Positions 40,967 through 50,043 are shown, counted from the stretch's first letter. The stretch is 64,000 bases of DNA from Pseudomonas putida (GCF_002906855.1 NZ_MINI01000028.1:1488001-1552000); one strand, 5' to 3'. Numbers and translations are program-made. Notes: generated by a model not told the origin, from the sequence alone.

Positions 40967-41529
40967 GTGTGGTGGCGCTGGTGCTGGCGGCTGGCAGCAG
41001 CGTGCGTTTCGGTGCTGACAAGCGCCGCGCGCTGATGGCGGATGGTCGCAGCTTGCTGGTGCACAGTGTCGAACGTGCCTGCACGGTGTTCGATGACGTG
41101 CGGGTAGTGTTGCGTGACGGCGAGCGGGGAGAGGAGCTGGGGTTGCCGTCGGCTTGCCGGGTCATCGGCAGTGCCGATTTCACGCAGGGCTTGGGCCATA
41201 GCCTGGCGGCTGGCGCCGCTTCGCTGGTCGACAGCGAGGCACAGGCGGTGGCAATCCTGTTGGGTGACATGCCCTGGGTGGAGCCCGCGACCCTGGGCTT
41301 GCTTGCACGCGAGGCCGGTGGGTCGACGATTGTTCTGCCGTGTCATGACGGGCAGCAGGGCCATCCGGTGCTGTTCGGGCGTGATTTTTGGCCAGCGCTT
41401 GCGCGGCTGACGGGCGATGAAGGGGCGCGGTCGGTCGTGAGGGCCCATCCGGACCGTTGCGTCAGGCTGGCGGTCGAGGATGCTGGTGTGCTGCGGGATG
41501 TCGATACGCCCGATGCACTGCGCCAATGA
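40963..41529 (+). CDS. mocA: Molybdenum cofactor cytidylyltransferase (MocA-like)
   Basis: 188-residue NTP-transferase. The N-terminal ALVLAAGSSVRFGADKRRAL motif binds the nucleotide; ILLGDMPWVEPATL carries the Mg-binding Asp; GHPVLFGRDFWPAL is the family signature. MocA makes the cytosine dinucleotide form of the cofactor used by xanthine-oxidase family enzymes, so it fits the adjacent hydroxylase. GTG start overlaps the xdhC-like gene by four bases. Confidence 0.88.
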   Translation: MSVVALVLAAGSSVRFGADKRRALMADGRSLLVHSVERACTVFDDVRVVLRDGERGEELGLPSACRVIGSADFTQGLGHSLAAGAASLVDSEAQAVAILLGDMPWVEPATLGLLAREAGGSTIVLPCHDGQQGHPVLFGRDFWPALARLTGDEGARSVVRAHPDRCVRLAVEDAGVLRDVDTPDALRQ

Positions 41530-41670
41530 GCGTCGGTTCTACTCATCTGAGGGCGTTGCCGGCGACGAGCATTGCCATCTGCTCGGTGATGCCAGTTTTG
41601 TGCAGTGATATTCACATCATGAAGCGGGCTCGGAAGTTCCTGAGTCAGTTCTAGGAAAAGTCTATTTAGA

Positions 41671-41697
41671 GGGTTGGGCCAGCTCTTGGCCCATCCC
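41671..41697. terminator. Hairpin downstream of the molybdenum enzyme operon
   Basis: TGGGCCA (41675-41681) and TGGCCCA (41687-41693) flank GCTCT, extended by GGG and CCC. It is 142 bases past mocA and 82 bases before the next start codon. It has no U-tract. The rest of the 41530-41778 gap shows no other structure apart from the repeat at 41709-41727. Confidence 0.55.
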
Positions 41698-41708
41698 CAA
41701 TCAACCTG

Positions 41709-41727
41709 CAAGGGTCCATAATCCCCT
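41709..41727. promoter_or_regulatory. Candidate response-regulator direct repeat before the two-component operon
   Basis: The segment around 41709-41727 reads TAATCCC-CTCT-TAATCCC, two heptamers with an 11-base period, 50-70 bases before the response regulator start. It resembles, in period and in the TAANCC core, the repeat upstream of dsbD2. Assignment as an autoregulatory site is inference. Confidence 0.4.
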
Positions 41728-41778
41728 CTTAATCCCTCCATAGTGCAATCCCAGCCACACCACTCCGGGAGCCCCACC

Positions 41779-42474
41779 ATGCACGTTCTGCTCTGCGAGG
41801 ACGACGACCTGATCGCCAGCGGCATCTGCGCCGGCCTCACCGCCCAGGGCCTCACCGTCGACCGTGTGGCCAATGCCGCTAGCGCCCGGGCCCTGCTGCA
41901 AGCGGCGCAGTTCGACGTGATGATCCTCGACCTCGGCCTGCCCGACGAAGACGGGCTGAAACTGCTGCGCCGCCTGCGCCAGCAAGGTGTGGACCTGCCC
42001 GTGCTGGTGCTCACCGCACGCGATGCGGTCACCGACCGGGTCGATGGCCTGCAGGCCGGCGCCGACGACTACCTGCTCAAACCCTTCGACCTGCGCGAAC
42101 TGGCGGCGCGCCTGCACACTTTGTTACGCCGGGTGGCGGGGCGGGCGGTCAACGTGATCGAGCATGGCCCGCTGCGCTACGACCCGAGCAGCTGCGAGGC
42201 GACCCTGGCCGGCCAGCCGGTCGACCTGTCGCGACGTGAACAGGCGCTGCTCCAGGCATTGCTGCAGAACCCCGGCCGAGTGCTGTCCAGTGAACAGCTG
42301 AAGGACTGCGTGTACGGCTTCAGCGACGAAGTCGAGAGCAACGCGCTTAATGTGCATATCCATCACCTGCGGCGAAAGCTTGGCAACAGCATCGTCGAGA
42401 CCGTGCGTGGCCTGGGTTATCGCCTGGGGCCGGCACAGGCGCCAGAGCAAACCTCCAAGAGAAGCGCATCATGA
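41779..42474 (+). CDS. OmpR-family response regulator (possible DsbR)
   Basis: 231-residue DNA-binding response regulator: receiver domain with the acidic patch at 7-10, phosphoacceptor Asp51 (MILDLGLPDEDG), Thr79 and Lys101 (LLKPFDL), then a winged-helix output domain with SRREQALLQALLQ and ESNALNVHIHHLRRKLG. It is of the QseB/PmrA/TctD type. Start ATG 41779 (MHVLLCEDDD) is preceded by GGGAGCC; the extension to 41743 is unlikely. It overlaps the kinase gene by four bases. Because the kinase has a periplasmic Cys82 and a dsbDEG operon is nearby, it may be DsbR. Confidence 0.9.
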   Translation: MHVLLCEDDDLIASGICAGLTAQGLTVDRVANAASARALLQAAQFDVMILDLGLPDEDGLKLLRRLRQQGVDLPVLVLTARDAVTDRVDGLQAGADDYLLKPFDLRELAARLHTLLRRVAGRAVNVIEHGPLRYDPSSCEATLAGQPVDLSRREQALLQALLQNPGRVLSSEQLKDCVYGFSDEVESNALNVHIHHLRRKLGNSIVETVRGLGYRLGPAQAPEQTSKRSAS

Positions 42475-43793
42475 GCCTGCGGGTACGCCTCAGCCTGATC
42501 CTCGGTAGCGCCTTCATCATCATCTGGGCCTTGGCAGCGGCGTGGATGTTGCGCGACCTGCGCCAGCAGATGATGTTCTCCCTCGATCAGCGCCTGGTGG
42601 CGTCGGCGCGCATGGTCGCCGGGCTGATCGACCAGCTGCCGCAACCGCTGGCGGCCAAGGGCGAGGACGCGCACTTTTCCGCCGACCAGTTGAGCGTGCC
42701 CGACGGCATGGCCTGCCAGGTGAGTTCCCTGCGCGGCGAGATCCTCGCCAGCAACCACAAGCATGACGGCGCCATGGACGACCAGCGCAGCGGCTTCCGT
42801 GACCAGACCATCGATGGTGCGTTGTGGCGCACCTTCACCTACAACCACGGTGACGTGCGCATCACCACCGCCGACCGGCACATGGAGCGCGAGGCACTGA
42901 ACCAGTCGATTCTGCTGGCCGCCTCGGCGCCGGTGCTGATGGCCTTGCTCGGCAGCCTCGGGCTGCTGTGGATCGGCCTGGGCAAAGGCCTGGAACCGCT
43001 CAATCGCATGCGCGACTCTCTGCGACGTCGGCGTGCCGACAGTGTCGAGCCGTTGCAGGTGGCCGGCTTGCCCAGCGAGCTGCAACCCTTGCTCGACACC
43101 CAGAACCAGTTGTTCCTGCGCATCGCCCAGACCATCGAGCGCGAACGGCGCCTGACCGACGATGCCGCCCACGAACTGCGCAGCCCGCTGACCGCGATCA
43201 AGACCCACCTGCAGGTGGCGCGAATGACCGATGGCGCGGTGCGCGAGCAGGCGCTGGAACATGCCGAGCAAGGCACCGACCGCATGCACCGGACCCTGGA
43301 ACAGCTGCTGATGCTGGCGCGGGTCGAGGGCAGCCTGTCGTTCGAAGACGGTGTGCAGTGCAGCGCCGAGCAGGTTGCCCGCCAGGCGGTGCAGGATGCT
43401 GGCGGCGGTGACAATCGGCGCATCGTCCTGCACCTGCCGCAGGAGGCCACGCAGATCTACCTGGGCATGCCTGCGCCGCTGGCGGTAGCGGCCTTGCGCA
43501 ACCTGCTGGACAACGCCCTGCGCCATGGGGGTGATACCGAGGTGGAGCTGGAAGTGCAGATGGCCGATGGGCAGGTGGGATTCATGGTGCGTGACCATGG
43601 GCCGGGCATTGCGGATGGCGATCTGCAGCACCTGACCGAACGTTTCTGGCGCAACGGGCAGAGTGGGGGGTGTGGGCTGGGGTTGGCGATCGTTCAGGCG
43701 ATCGTGCAGCGCTGTGCCGGCAGCCTCAGGTTCGACAGTCGCCAAGATGGGTTGCGGGTTCTGCTGCAGGTGCCTGCGCGTTCGGCCAGCTGA
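42471..43793 (+). CDS. Sensor histidine kinase (possible copper-sensing DsbS)
   Basis: 440-residue inner-membrane kinase: first membrane span about 10-29, periplasmic sensor about 30-145, second span about 146-168, HAMP-like linker, HisKA domain with His234 in DDAAHELRSPLTA, and an ATPase domain with N box NLLDNALRHGG, G1 VRDHGPGI and G2 GGCGLGLAI. The sensor contains one cysteine, Cys82 (GMACQVSS). As I recall, P. aeruginosa DsbS senses Cu(I) through Cys82 and controls the dsbDEG genes, so this match is suggestive. In P. aeruginosa the kinase genes adjoin dsbDEG; here 6.6 kb of molybdenum enzyme genes lie between. Confidence 0.88.
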   Translation: MSLRVRLSLILGSAFIIIWALAAAWMLRDLRQQMMFSLDQRLVASARMVAGLIDQLPQPLAAKGEDAHFSADQLSVPDGMACQVSSLRGEILASNHKHDGAMDDQRSGFRDQTIDGALWRTFTYNHGDVRITTADRHMEREALNQSILLAASAPVLMALLGSLGLLWIGLGKGLEPLNRMRDSLRRRRADSVEPLQVAGLPSELQPLLDTQNQLFLRIAQTIERERRLTDDAAHELRSPLTAIKTHLQVARMTDGAVREQALEHAEQGTDRMHRTLEQLLMLARVEGSLSFEDGVQCSAEQVARQAVQDAGGGDNRRIVLHLPQEATQIYLGMPAPLAVAALRNLLDNALRHGGDTEVELEVQMADGQVGFMVRDHGPGIADGDLQHLTERFWRNGQSGGCGLGLAIVQAIVQRCAGSLRFDSRQDGLRVLLQVPARSAS

Positions 43794-43854
43794 TCTTCAA
43801 TGCCTGTGCCGGCCCCTTCGCGGGACAGGCTGAGGAAATTCCCGCAACAACCGC

Positions 43855-43878
43855 TAAATCCTCCCCGCACTCAAGCGT
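43855..43878 (+). promoter_or_regulatory. PvdS/PfrI-dependent promoter of pvdH
   Basis: TAAAT at 43855-43859, 16 bases, CGT at 43876-43878: a perfect match to the consensus, 47 bases before the pvdH start codon. Confidence 0.9.
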
Positions 43879-43924
43879 TTCCCAAGCGATAACTGCCCAT
43901 TCGCTTGCTTGCGAGGATTCACCC

Positions 43925-45316
43925 ATGTCCACCGCTACCAGCCTTGCCCAGGTCCCGCCGGCCAGAGCGCCGCATCCTTTGTACGAATTCAGGGAATCGC
44001 CCCTGCTGCTGCGCCAGCAGCAACAGGAATCCAACGCCCGCAGCTACCCTCGGCGCATCCCGCTGGCGCTCAAGCGCGCCCGTGGCATCCACGTCGAGGA
44101 CGTCGAAGGCCGCCAGTTCATCGACTGCCTGGCCGGCGCCGGCACCCTGGCCCTGGGCCACAACCACCCGGTAGTGATCGAGGCTATTCAGCGCGTGCTG
44201 GCTGACGAACTGCCGCTGCACACCCTGGACCTGACCACGCCGGTCAAGGACCGTTTTGTCCAGGACCTGTTCGGTATCCTGCCCGAGGCCTTGCGCCGCG
44301 AGGCCAAGGTGCAGTTCTGCGGGCCGACCGGCACCGACGCGGTGGAAGCGGCGCTCAAGCTGGTGCGCGGTGCCACCGGGCGCAGTACCGTGCTGGCCTT
44401 CCAGGGCGCCTATCACGGCATGAGCCAAGGTGCGCTGAGCCTGATGGGTAGCCACGGTCCCAAGCAGCCACTGGGCGCGCTGCTGAGCAATGGCGTGCAG
44501 TTCATGCCGTACCCCTACGACTTCCGTTGCCCGTTCGGCCTGGGCGGTGAAGCCGGGGTCAAGGCCAACCTGCATTACCTGGAAAACCTGTTGCTGGACC
44601 CGGAGAGCGGCGTGCCGCTGCCGGCGGCGGTGATCCTTGAAGTTGTGCAAGGTGAGGGCGGGGTGATCCCGGCCGACATCGAGTGGCTCAAGGCTGTGCG
44701 GCGCATCACCGAACAGGCTGGCGTGGCATTGATCGTCGACGAGATCCAGAGCGGCTTCGCCCGGACCGGGCGGATGTTTGCTTTCGAGCATGCCGGCATC
44801 GTGCCGGATGTGGTCACGCTGTCCAAGGCCATTGGTGGCAGCCTGCCGCTGGCGGTGGTGGTGTACCGCGACTGGCTGGATACCTGGAAGCCAGGCGCCC
44901 ATGCCGGCACCTTCCGCGGCAATCAGATGGCCATGGCCGCCGGTTCGGCGGTGATCAACTACCTGGTCGAGCACCGCCTGGCCGAACATGCCGAGGCCAT
45001 GGGCCTGCGCTTGCGTGAGCATCTGCAGCGGCTGCAACGGGATTATCCACAACTGGGTGATATCCGTGGCCGTGGCCTGATGCTTGGGGTGGAGTTGGTC
45101 GACCCACAAGGTCAGCCGGATACTCTTGGCCACCCGCCTGCCAATCGGGTGCTGGCACCGAAGGTCCAGCGCGAATGCCTCAAGCGTGGGCTGATCCTCG
45201 AACTGGGCGGGCGCCATGGCGCCGTGGTGCGCTTCCTGCCGCCACTGATCATCAGTGCGCAACAGGTAGACGAGGTGGCGCAGCGCTTTGCCGAAGCAGT
45301 GGCCGCCTCCATTTGA
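43925..45316 (+). CDS. pvdH: L-2,4-diaminobutyrate:2-oxoglutarate 4-aminotransferase PvdH
   Basis: 463-residue class III aminotransferase that makes L-2,4-diaminobutyrate from aspartate-beta-semialdehyde, the Dab used by the last module of PvdL. Key segments are LAGAGTLALGHNHPVV, CGPTGTDAVEAALKLVR, FQGAYHGMSQGALSLMG, LIVDEIQSGFARTGRMFAFE and the PLP lysine Lys301 in VTLSKAIGGSLP. ATG 43925 is chosen because the frame upstream is antisense or kinase coding. Its perfect PvdS box puts it in the pyoverdine regulon. It converges on opmQ. Confidence 0.93.
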   Translation: MSTATSLAQVPPARAPHPLYEFRESPLLLRQQQQESNARSYPRRIPLALKRARGIHVEDVEGRQFIDCLAGAGTLALGHNHPVVIEAIQRVLADELPLHTLDLTTPVKDRFVQDLFGILPEALRREAKVQFCGPTGTDAVEAALKLVRGATGRSTVLAFQGAYHGMSQGALSLMGSHGPKQPLGALLSNGVQFMPYPYDFRCPFGLGGEAGVKANLHYLENLLLDPESGVPLPAAVILEVVQGEGGVIPADIEWLKAVRRITEQAGVALIVDEIQSGFARTGRMFAFEHAGIVPDVVTLSKAIGGSLPLAVVVYRDWLDTWKPGAHAGTFRGNQMAMAAGSAVINYLVEHRLAEHAEAMGLRLREHLQRLQRDYPQLGDIRGRGLMLGVELVDPQGQPDTLGHPPANRVLAPKVQRECLKRGLILELGGRHGAVVRFLPPLIISAQQVDEVAQRFAEAVAASI

Positions 45317-45322
45317 GTCCGG

Positions 45323-45343
45323 GAGGGCCGCGCCGCGGCCCTC
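45323..45343. terminator. Hairpin between convergent pvdH and opmQ
   Basis: GAGGGCCG (45323-45330) and CGGCCCTC (45336-45343) enclose CGCCG, seven bases past the pvdH stop. No U-tract on either side; likely a shared transcript end. Confidence 0.6.
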
Positions 45344-45355
45344 TCGTACGGCGAA

Positions 45356-46771
45356 TCAACCGTTGTCCGCGTTCGCTACCTGCCAGCCACCCCCCAGCGC
45401 CTTGTACAGCGCCACGCTGACCTGCAGGCGAGCCAGGCGTAACTGTGCCTGCTGGTCCTGTGCGAGATAGAGCGTGCGCTGGGTTTCGAGCACGCTCAGC
45501 AGGGTCTCGGCCCCGGCCGCGTAGCGCCGTTGGGCCAGGTCGAAGGCCAGGCGTGCCTGTTCGACCTCCTGGTCCTGCCAGTGGCGCTGCTGCTCAACAC
45601 CGTGGATGGCATTGAGGGCCTTCTCGACATCGGCGAAGCCGGCCAGGATACTGCTGCGGTAGCTTTCCAGCAGCTCGTCCTGCTGGGCTTGGGCCAATTG
45701 TTGCGCCGCTCGCAGCCGGCCATTATTGAAGATCGGCGCGACCAGGCCGGCGGTCAGGGTGTAATAAGAGCTGTCGAAGACCTCGGGCAGGGTGCGTGCG
45801 CCGGTGCCAATGTTGGCGCCTAGGGTCACTTTCGGCAGCAGGGCGGCCCTGGCCACCTGCACATTGGCGTGGGCGGCGGCCAGGCGTGCTTCGGCAGCGG
45901 CGATGTCCGGACGGCGGGCGAGCAGTTCGCTGGGTATGCCGCTGCCAATGCGCGGCCAGTTCACGGTTGCCAGCGCTTCAGCCGTGGTGGGCAGGGCCTG
46001 GACCGGGTCGCCTAGCAGTGTGGCCAGGGTAACGCGGTTGTCCTGCCACTGCTGTTCGAGCAGCGGCACTTGCCGCTCCTGAGCGGCCACCAGGCTGCGC
46101 TGCTGGGCCAGTTCCAGGCGCGTCGCGGAGCCGGCGCGCTGACGTGTCTCGACCAGCGCCAGGACATCACGGGCGTTACGCAGGTTGAGGCGGGCAATGC
46201 GCAGCTGTTCTTCCAGGGCCAGGCCCTGCAGGTAACTGTTGGCCACGCTGCTGACCAGCGTCAGTTCGACCGTCTGGCGATCGAAGCGGCTGGCGTCGAG
46301 GCTGTACAGGGCGCTCGAGCGCGCAGCGCGCAGGCCTCCCCAGAAGTCGATCTCGTAGCTGGCGACCAGCTGCATGCCGAACGACGTGCTGGTTCGCTCG
46401 TACTTGCTGACATCGAGTTGGTCATAGCCCTCGCCATGCAGCAGGCGCTGGCGGCTGCCGTCGAGCTCGAACCTGAGCTCCGGCAGCAGCGGCGCTCCGG
46501 CGATCACCGCCTTGGCTTGGGCCTGGCGCACGCGCGCAGCGGCGGCGGCAAGGTCGTGGGCATTCGACCGGGCGCGTTCGATGAGGTGGTCCAGTTCGGT
46601 GCTGTCAAAGGCCTGCCACCACTGCGCCGAAGGCAGGCTGGCAGAGGGCTGGAGGGTTTCGCCTTGCCAGGCGGTGGGTGCAGCGATGCCGCTGGATGGC
46701 GCGGGCGTCAGGCTGCAGGCGGCGAGGCCTAGGCACAGGGACAACAGGCTGATGCGGCTTGGCAGGGTCAT
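45356..46771 (-). CDS. opmQ: Outer-membrane efflux protein OpmQ of the PvdRT-OpmQ exporter
   Basis: 471-residue TolC-family lipoprotein (lipobox LAAC, Cys19) with two outer-membrane factor repeats. ARSNAHDLAAAAARVRQAQA and LELAQQRSLVAAQERQVPLLEQQ are the coiled-coil helices, and RRPDIAAAEARLAAAHANVQ is the family signature. With PvdR and PvdT it exports pyoverdine and recycles it after iron release. It is separated from pvdT by three bases and so is transcribed with it from the PvdS box at 49973. Confidence 0.92.
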   Translation of the reverse strand: MTLPSRISLLSLCLGLAACSLTPAPSSGIAAPTAWQGETLQPSASLPSAQWWQAFDSTELDHLIERARSNAHDLAAAAARVRQAQAKAVIAGAPLLPELRFELDGSRQRLLHGEGYDQLDVSKYERTSTSFGMQLVASYEIDFWGGLRAARSSALYSLDASRFDRQTVELTLVSSVANSYLQGLALEEQLRIARLNLRNARDVLALVETRQRAGSATRLELAQQRSLVAAQERQVPLLEQQWQDNRVTLATLLGDPVQALPTTAEALATVNWPRIGSGIPSELLARRPDIAAAEARLAAAHANVQVARAALLPKVTLGANIGTGARTLPEVFDSSYYTLTAGLVAPIFNNGRLRAAQQLAQAQQDELLESYRSSILAGFADVEKALNAIHGVEQQRHWQDQEVEQARLAFDLAQRRYAAGAETLLSVLETQRTLYLAQDQQAQLRLARLQVSVALYKALGGGWQVANADNG

Positions 46772-46774
46772 GGA

Positions 46775-48739
46775 CTATTCGCTGGTAAGGGCTTTGACCG
46801 GGTCGAGTCGGGCGGCTTTGCGGGCCGGCATGAAGCCGAACACGATGCCGGTGAGAACGGCGCAGGAGAACGCACCGAGCATGGCGGGCAGGGTGAAGGC
46901 CACGGCAACCTTGCCCATCATCAATGCACCACCGGTCAGCAGGGCCAAGCCGATGCCGGCCATGCCGCCGACCATCGACAGCATCACCGCTTCGCTGAGG
47001 AACTGGCGCAGGATGTCGTGCTGGCGTGCGCCGGTGGCCATGCGGATGCCGATTTCGCGGGTGCGCTCGCGCACGGTCATGAGCATGATGTTCATCACCC
47101 CGATGCCACCGACCAGCAGCGAGATCGCGGCAATCGCACCGAGCATCAGCGACAGGTTGTTCTGGGTGCGCGCCTCGGCCTGGATCAGCGCGGCCGAGTT
47201 GGTCAGCTCGAAATCGTGACGGCCCTGGTGGCGCCGGCGTAGAAGGCGGTCGACGGCAGCTTCGGTTTCATCGACCCGTGCCGCGTCGACGGCGGCGACG
47301 GTGATGTAATCGGGGTCGCGCTGGCCGAACAGGCGGATTGCCGCTGCCGAGTAAGGCACCACGATGCGCCCGTCGGCATCCTGGTCGCCGGAGCTGGCAC
47401 CTTTGCCGGCGAGAATGCCGATGACCTGGAACGGCACATTGCCGATCAGCAGGTACTGGCCAAGTGGGTCGCGGTCAGCTGCGAGCATCTTTTCCCGGAC
47501 TTTCTGGCCGATCACGGCCACTGCCGCGCCACTGGCTTCGTCGGCATCGGTGAAGAACGCCCCTTCGACCGCCGGCCAGTTGAAGATCAGCGGGAACTGG
47601 TTGTTGTTGCCGCCCACGTAGAAGCGCTGGCTGTTGTTGCCGTGGCGCACCATCACCTTTTCGCCCAGCACCGGCATGATCTGCCGGACCTGCGGCAGCT
47701 GGCCGATGGCGGCGACGTCGTCGAGGGTAATGGTGCCAGCGGGTTCGCCCAGGGTGGCGGGCTTGCCGTTGAGGTAGAGGATGTTCGAACCGAAGGCGGC
47801 CATTTGCGCCATCACCTGGCGCTTGCTGCCTTCGCCGACGGCCAGCATGACCACCACCGAGGCGACCCCGATGACGATGCCGAGCAGGGTCAGGGCGGTG
47901 CGAAAGCGGTTTACCCACATGACCCGCCAGGCGGCTTGCAGGGCTTCGACCAACTCACCTTTCCAGGCCCCGCGCTGGGTCGCGCCACGGTCCAGGCGCT
48001 GGCGCAGGTCGACGGCTTGCAAGGCTTGGCGCGGAGCGCTGGGCGCCTGGTCGGTCGCGGTGTCGCTGATCATCTGGCCGTCGCGGATCTCGATCACCCG
48101 CTGTGCCCGCGCCGCCACTTTGTGGTCGTGGGTGATCAGGATGATTACATGGCCCTGGCTGGCCAGTTCGTCGAGCAGCGCCATGACTTCGGTGCCGCTG
48201 TGGCTGTCGAGCGCACCCGTGGGCTCGTCGGCAAGGATGATATGACCGCCGTTCATCAGCGCCCGGGCGATCGACACCCGTTGCTGCTGGCCACCCGAGA
48301 GCTGGTGCGGGCGGTTGGCGCTGCGGCTGGCCAGGCCCAGGCGGGCGAGCAGGGCGGCGGCGCGGGCATGCCGCTCGCTGGCGGGTGTGCCGGCATAAAT
48401 GGCCGGCATCTCGACGTTCTCCTGGGCCGAGCCCGAAGGGATCAGGTGGTAGCCCTGGAACACAAAGCCGAACGCCTCGCGGCGCAGCCAGGCCAGTTCA
48501 TCGCTACCCAGCTTGGCCACGTTTTTGCCGGCGAAGCGGTAGCTGCCGGACGTCGGGCGGTCGAGGCAGCCGAGTATGTTCATCAAGGTCGACTTGCCCG
48601 AGCCGGATGCACCGACGATGGCGACGAACTCGCCGGGGTGGATGCACAGGCTGATGCCGCGCAGCACATCGACCTTGGGGCTGTCCTGGCCACCGTAGGA
48701 CTTGCGGATATCGACCAGTTCGATCAGCGGCGCAGTCAT
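46775..48739 (-). CDS. pvdT: MacB-type ABC transporter PvdT
   Basis: 654-residue inner-membrane protein with an N-terminal ATPase (Walker [10 protein letters not shown] at 43-51, [10 protein letters not shown] signature, Walker [12 protein letters not shown]) and a C-terminal MacB/FtsX membrane domain with a large periplasmic part (residues about 290-520) followed by three spans. It drives the PvdRT-OpmQ exporter. It directly abuts pvdR (pvdR stop 48742-48740, pvdT start 48739), so it is translationally coupled. Confidence 0.95.
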   Translation of the reverse strand: MTAPLIELVDIRKSYGGQDSPKVDVLRGISLCIHPGEFVAIVGASGSGKSTLMNILGCLDRPTSGSYRFAGKNVAKLGSDELAWLRREAFGFVFQGYHLIPSGSAQENVEMPAIYAGTPASERHARAAALLARLGLASRSANRPHQLSGGQQQRVSIARALMNGGHIILADEPTGALDSHSGTEVMALLDELASQGHVIILITHDHKVAARAQRVIEIRDGQMISDTATDQAPSAPRQALQAVDLRQRLDRGATQRGAWKGELVEALQAAWRVMWVNRFRTALTLLGIVIGVASVVVMLAVGEGSKRQVMAQMAAFGSNILYLNGKPATLGEPAGTITLDDVAAIGQLPQVRQIMPVLGEKVMVRHGNNSQRFYVGGNNNQFPLIFNWPAVEGAFFTDADEASGAAVAVIGQKVREKMLAADRDPLGQYLLIGNVPFQVIGILAGKGASSGDQDADGRIVVPYSAAAIRLFGQRDPDYITVAAVDAARVDETEAAVDRLLRRRHQGRHDFELTNSAALIQAEARTQNNLSLMLGAIAAISLLVGGIGVMNIMLMTVRERTREIGIRMATGARQHDILRQFLSEAVMLSMVGGMAGIGLALLTGGALMMGKVAVAFTLPAMLGAFSCAVLTGIVFGFMPARKAARLDPVKALTSE

Positions 48740-49906
48740 TCAGCCTCCGCTGGCGCTGGGGGCGCCCATCAGCAGTTGCTCGCCTTCGCTGAGCCCGTCC
48801 AGCACCTGAACGCGCAGGCGGTCGCTGAGGCCGGTGCGCACCTGGCGCTGCACCACCTTGCCGTGCCGGTCGAGCACCCGTGCCATGAACAGGCCGCCGT
48901 GTTCGTCCAGCGCGGCCAGTGGCACGGTAAGGACCTGGCTGGCCTGGCCGGCGACGAAGAACACCTGGGTGGTCATGTCGGCCATCAGCGCACCATCCGG
49001 GTTGTCGACATCCAGCAGCACGGTGTACTGCACCACCTGGTTGCCGGTGCTGCCAGCACTGGCCGGGCTGCCACCGCCCTGGCTGGCTTGTTCGAGTGGC
49101 TTGGGCGGGATCGGCAGAATCTGCCGCACCGTGCTGCTCCAGCGGCGCTTGCCGCCGGACAGGGTAGTGAAGTAGGCGGTCATCCCTGGCTTGACCTTGC
49201 CGATGTCGGCTTCGGAGACCTGGGCCCAGACGGTCATGGGTGACAGCTTGGCGATGCGCAGGATCAGCGGCGTGCGTTGCTGGGCGTTGAGGGTCTGGCC
49301 TTCGCGGGCGTCGACGGCTACCACGGTGCCGTCCATCGGCGCATAGATGCGCGTGTAGCCCAGTTCCGCCTCGTCGCTGCGCAGGCTGGCCTGGGCCTGG
49401 CGGATCTGCGCCTGGAACATGTCGATGCGCGCCTGGGTGACCTTGAGCTGGGCAGCAGCGGCCTGGACGTCCTCATCGCGGGTGGCGCCTGCGGCGGCAA
49501 GCTTGCGCTGGCGCTTGAGCTGCTGGTTGGCCAGCTCGAACTGCGCACGCTGCTCGGCGAGCTGGGCCTTGAGGTTGTCGATCGAAAAGCGCCCGGCATC
49601 CAGCCGAGCCTGCTGGGTGGAGGGGTCGATCTCGACCAGCAGTTGGCCCTTGCGCACCGGGTCGCCCGCTTCCACGTGCAGTGTGCGGATTTGCCCCGAA
49701 GCTTGGGCGCCCACATCCACGTAGCGCCGGGGCTGCAAGGTGCCCAGGGCGGTCACGCTGCTTTCGATGTCTGCCCGCGTGACCGTGACGGTACCGAGCG
49801 GTTGTGCGCCGACGGGCAGGGCTTGCCAGGCTAGCAGGCAGCCCAGGCTCAGCAGGCCCACGCCAGCGAGGATGAGCTGGCGGCGGGGGGAGGTTAAACG
49901 GCTCAT
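48740..49906 (-). CDS. pvdR: Membrane fusion protein PvdR
   Basis: 388-residue periplasmic adaptor: an N-terminal signal anchor (RQLILAGVGLLSLGCLLAWQ), a lipoyl half-motif VGAQASGQIRTLHVEAGDPV, a long alpha-helical hairpin (about 100-165) and beta-barrel domains. MacA-type partner of PvdT. The ATG at 49906 is 67 bases downstream of a perfect PvdS box on the minus strand. First gene of pvdR-pvdT-opmQ. Confidence 0.94.
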   Translation of the reverse strand: MSRLTSPRRQLILAGVGLLSLGCLLAWQALPVGAQPLGTVTVTRADIESSVTALGTLQPRRYVDVGAQASGQIRTLHVEAGDPVRKGQLLVEIDPSTQQARLDAGRFSIDNLKAQLAEQRAQFELANQQLKRQRKLAAAGATRDEDVQAAAAQLKVTQARIDMFQAQIRQAQASLRSDEAELGYTRIYAPMDGTVVAVDAREGQTLNAQQRTPLILRIAKLSPMTVWAQVSEADIGKVKPGMTAYFTTLSGGKRRWSSTVRQILPIPPKPLEQASQGGGSPASAGSTGNQVVQYTVLLDVDNPDGALMADMTTQVFFVAGQASQVLTVPLAALDEHGGLFMARVLDRHGKVVQRQVRTGLSDRLRVQVLDGLSEGEQLLMGAPSASGG

Positions 49907-49972
49907 GCGGACTTCCAGCCTGGGTAGTGGTCACGCGCTGCCAATCGAGGTGCGCACCGAAGTCCCAGATAA

Positions 49973-49996
49973 ACGAAGGCTGAGCAGGCGGATTTA
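49973..49996 (-). promoter_or_regulatory. PvdS/PfrI-dependent promoter of pvdR-pvdT-opmQ
   Basis: On the minus strand TAAAT (49996-49992), 16 bases, CGT (49975-49973): a perfect match to the PvdS consensus, 67 bases before the pvdR start codon. Confidence 0.9.
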
Positions 49997-50024
49997 GCCT
50001 GAATGAGGGGGTGGAGGGCGTGTT

Positions 50025-50043
50025 GCTGAGAATAGTTATAATT
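50025..50043 (+). promoter_or_regulatory. Probable Fur box upstream of the ECF sigma gene
   Basis: The 15-mer TGAGAATAGTTATAA (50027-50041) matches TGATAATNATTATCA at 11 of 14 specified positions. It is 70-86 bases before the GTG start, in the divergent region shared with pvdR. Confidence 0.55.

Noticed and set aside
41457..41654. Small frame after mocA
   Set aside because: It begins inside mocA in another frame and continues into non-coding sequence without a ribosome site or recognisable domain.
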